Positions 63,329 through 64,000 of a DNA stretch of 64,000 bases are shown piece after piece. The position numbers were made by a program, and so were the translations under genes. Numbering within the stretch: the stretch's first letter is position 1; every line of letters starts with the position of its first letter. The notes under the pieces were generated by a model, which ran no database searches, was not told where the DNA came from, and saw nothing but the letters and a program-made list of their open reading frames with translations. The DNA comes from a virus. The stretch spans positions 1-64,000 of the IMG/VR virus record IMGVR_UViG_3300043446_004613; one strand, 5' to 3'.

Positions 63329-64000
63329 TTTCCACCTCCGGGGCGTTGATCAAGACCGGTTCGATCCAAGTCAAACGTTTTGGTGACGCATCGTTCCAAG
63401 GCTTCGGGCCGAAGGGTTGATTACGCATGTGGCCGCGCCGCCAGTGCATGCGAGGAGATGCGTGAGCGCCGGGTGCTCCTGAACTTTCGACACGCTGCGC
63501 CTTGTAGTCCCAACCGATGCAGTTCGGCTGCCAAAGTGCTTCCTGTTCAATCGCACCTTTACGGTTGCGCTTTTCCGGGCGCTGCAAGGCTCCAAGCTTG
63601 ATGACATGAGGCCGGGCAGTCATGGCCAACAACAGCTTGATCGCAAACATCTGAACTTTTGCGTTGAACTGCTTATCTTCGGCGTCGGTCGGAAAGCCGT
63701 CACGGCATGCGTTTAGCGTATCCGGTGAAAGTTGCTCTTCAAGATACGTTGCATCTTCAAACGGAGCGCTATCCATGTCGCGGATGTTCATGTGCGTCGG
63801 AAAACTTCCGACATAGTCCATAGGAATAGCGCCGTCGTTTCCAACCACGATACTGACAATATTGATGCGCTCTGACTGGTTATCGATCTTGTTGAGCGCG
63901 TCCAGCGGGATGTCACAGGCAGGCATGTTTTTAAGGCACTGCGGATAAATGCCGATCGGACTGCGCGTAACGCTGATAAATGGCACGGCATAGCCAAAGT
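63312..64000 (-). CDS. Conserved hypothetical protein, 5' end off window
   Basis: The frame continues upstream past 64000 (FGYAVPFISV before the internal GTG at 63986), so this is partial, at least 229 residues. The C-terminal HASPRMHWRRGHMRNQPFGP, then LTWIEPVLI motif recurs in phage and bacterial hypothetical proteins. No function known. Confidence 0.65.
   Translation of the reverse strand, partial: FGYAVPFISVTRSPIGIYPQCLKNMPACDIPLDALNKIDNQSERINIVSIVVGNDGAIPMDYVGSFPTHMNIRDMDSAPFEDATYLEEQLSPDTLNACRDGFPTDAEDKQFNAKVQMFAIKLLLAMTARPHVIKLGALQRPEKRNRKGAIEQEALWQPNCIGWDYKAQRVESSGAPGAHASPRMHWRRGHMRNQPFGPKPWNDASPKRLTWIEPVLINAPEVENVPQA

Overview
The window looks like part of a large genome of a tailed double-stranded DNA bacteriophage. 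It is almost fully coding and holds roughly 105 genes, mostly short and of unknown function, packed in overlapping operons on both strands. Hallmark phage genes are a terminase large subunit (48768-50945), a gp53/LysM-like baseplate protein (48431-48754), long fibre or baseplate proteins with PKD, leucine-rich and vWA modules, and a holin-like membrane protein. Six lipoprotein signal peptides and several LPS-type glycosyltransferases suggest a Gram-negative host, which cannot be named from the sequence. No rRNA, tRNA, CRISPR array or insertion sequence was seen. No stretch longer than about 110 bases lacks a gene; the longest gaps hold promoters or a structured RNA.

Layout. 1-4.1 kb: nuclease, small membrane proteins, two glycosyltransferases. 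4.0-16.6 kb: a long leftward run of small genes, including winged-helix, NUMOD3 and HIRAN proteins, three paralogues of which two carry DNA polymerase A-like pieces, a pseudoknotted RNA, and a sugar/methyl/acyl-carrier cluster. 16.7-23.0 kb: rightward genes for leucine-rich and PKD surface proteins. 23.0-29.0 kb: leftward, dominated by a 1367-residue modular protein. 29.0-35.8 kb: mostly rightward, with an HTH regulator, a RelE-like toxin and a 965-residue modular protein. 35.8-38.4 kb: leftward glycosyltransferase-like gene and a third modular protein. 38.4-40.5 kb: rightward. 40.5-52.7 kb: leftward structural and packaging block. 52.8-60.5 kb: lipoproteins, PcfJ-like paralogues, holin-like protein, fibre. 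60.5-64.0 kb: leftward small genes, running off the end.

Three window-wide patterns stand out. (1) A peptide tag, roughly A-x-x-[IV]-x-x-x-L-L-E-[SD] followed by D-x-D-D-P-x-x-[YF]-[IV]-D, recurs more than 30 times. It sits at N termini, at C termini, and between roughly 100-160-residue modules of three long proteins. Its hydrophobic-x-Glu/Ser core resembles T4-type prohead-protease sites, suggesting internal virion polyproteins and head-targeted cargo; one tagged protein has a RelE/ParE toxin fold. (2) A heptamer GTA[GCT]TTA lies 4-9 nt before about 20 start codons and often precedes tagged or virion-type genes. (3) A separate set of about ten sigma70-like promoters pairs TTGAC with a palindromic TGTATACA at an unusually short, mostly 15-nt, spacing. 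Together these suggest two expression classes, with the GTANTTA class linked to virion-associated proteins. These links are inference from sequence only.
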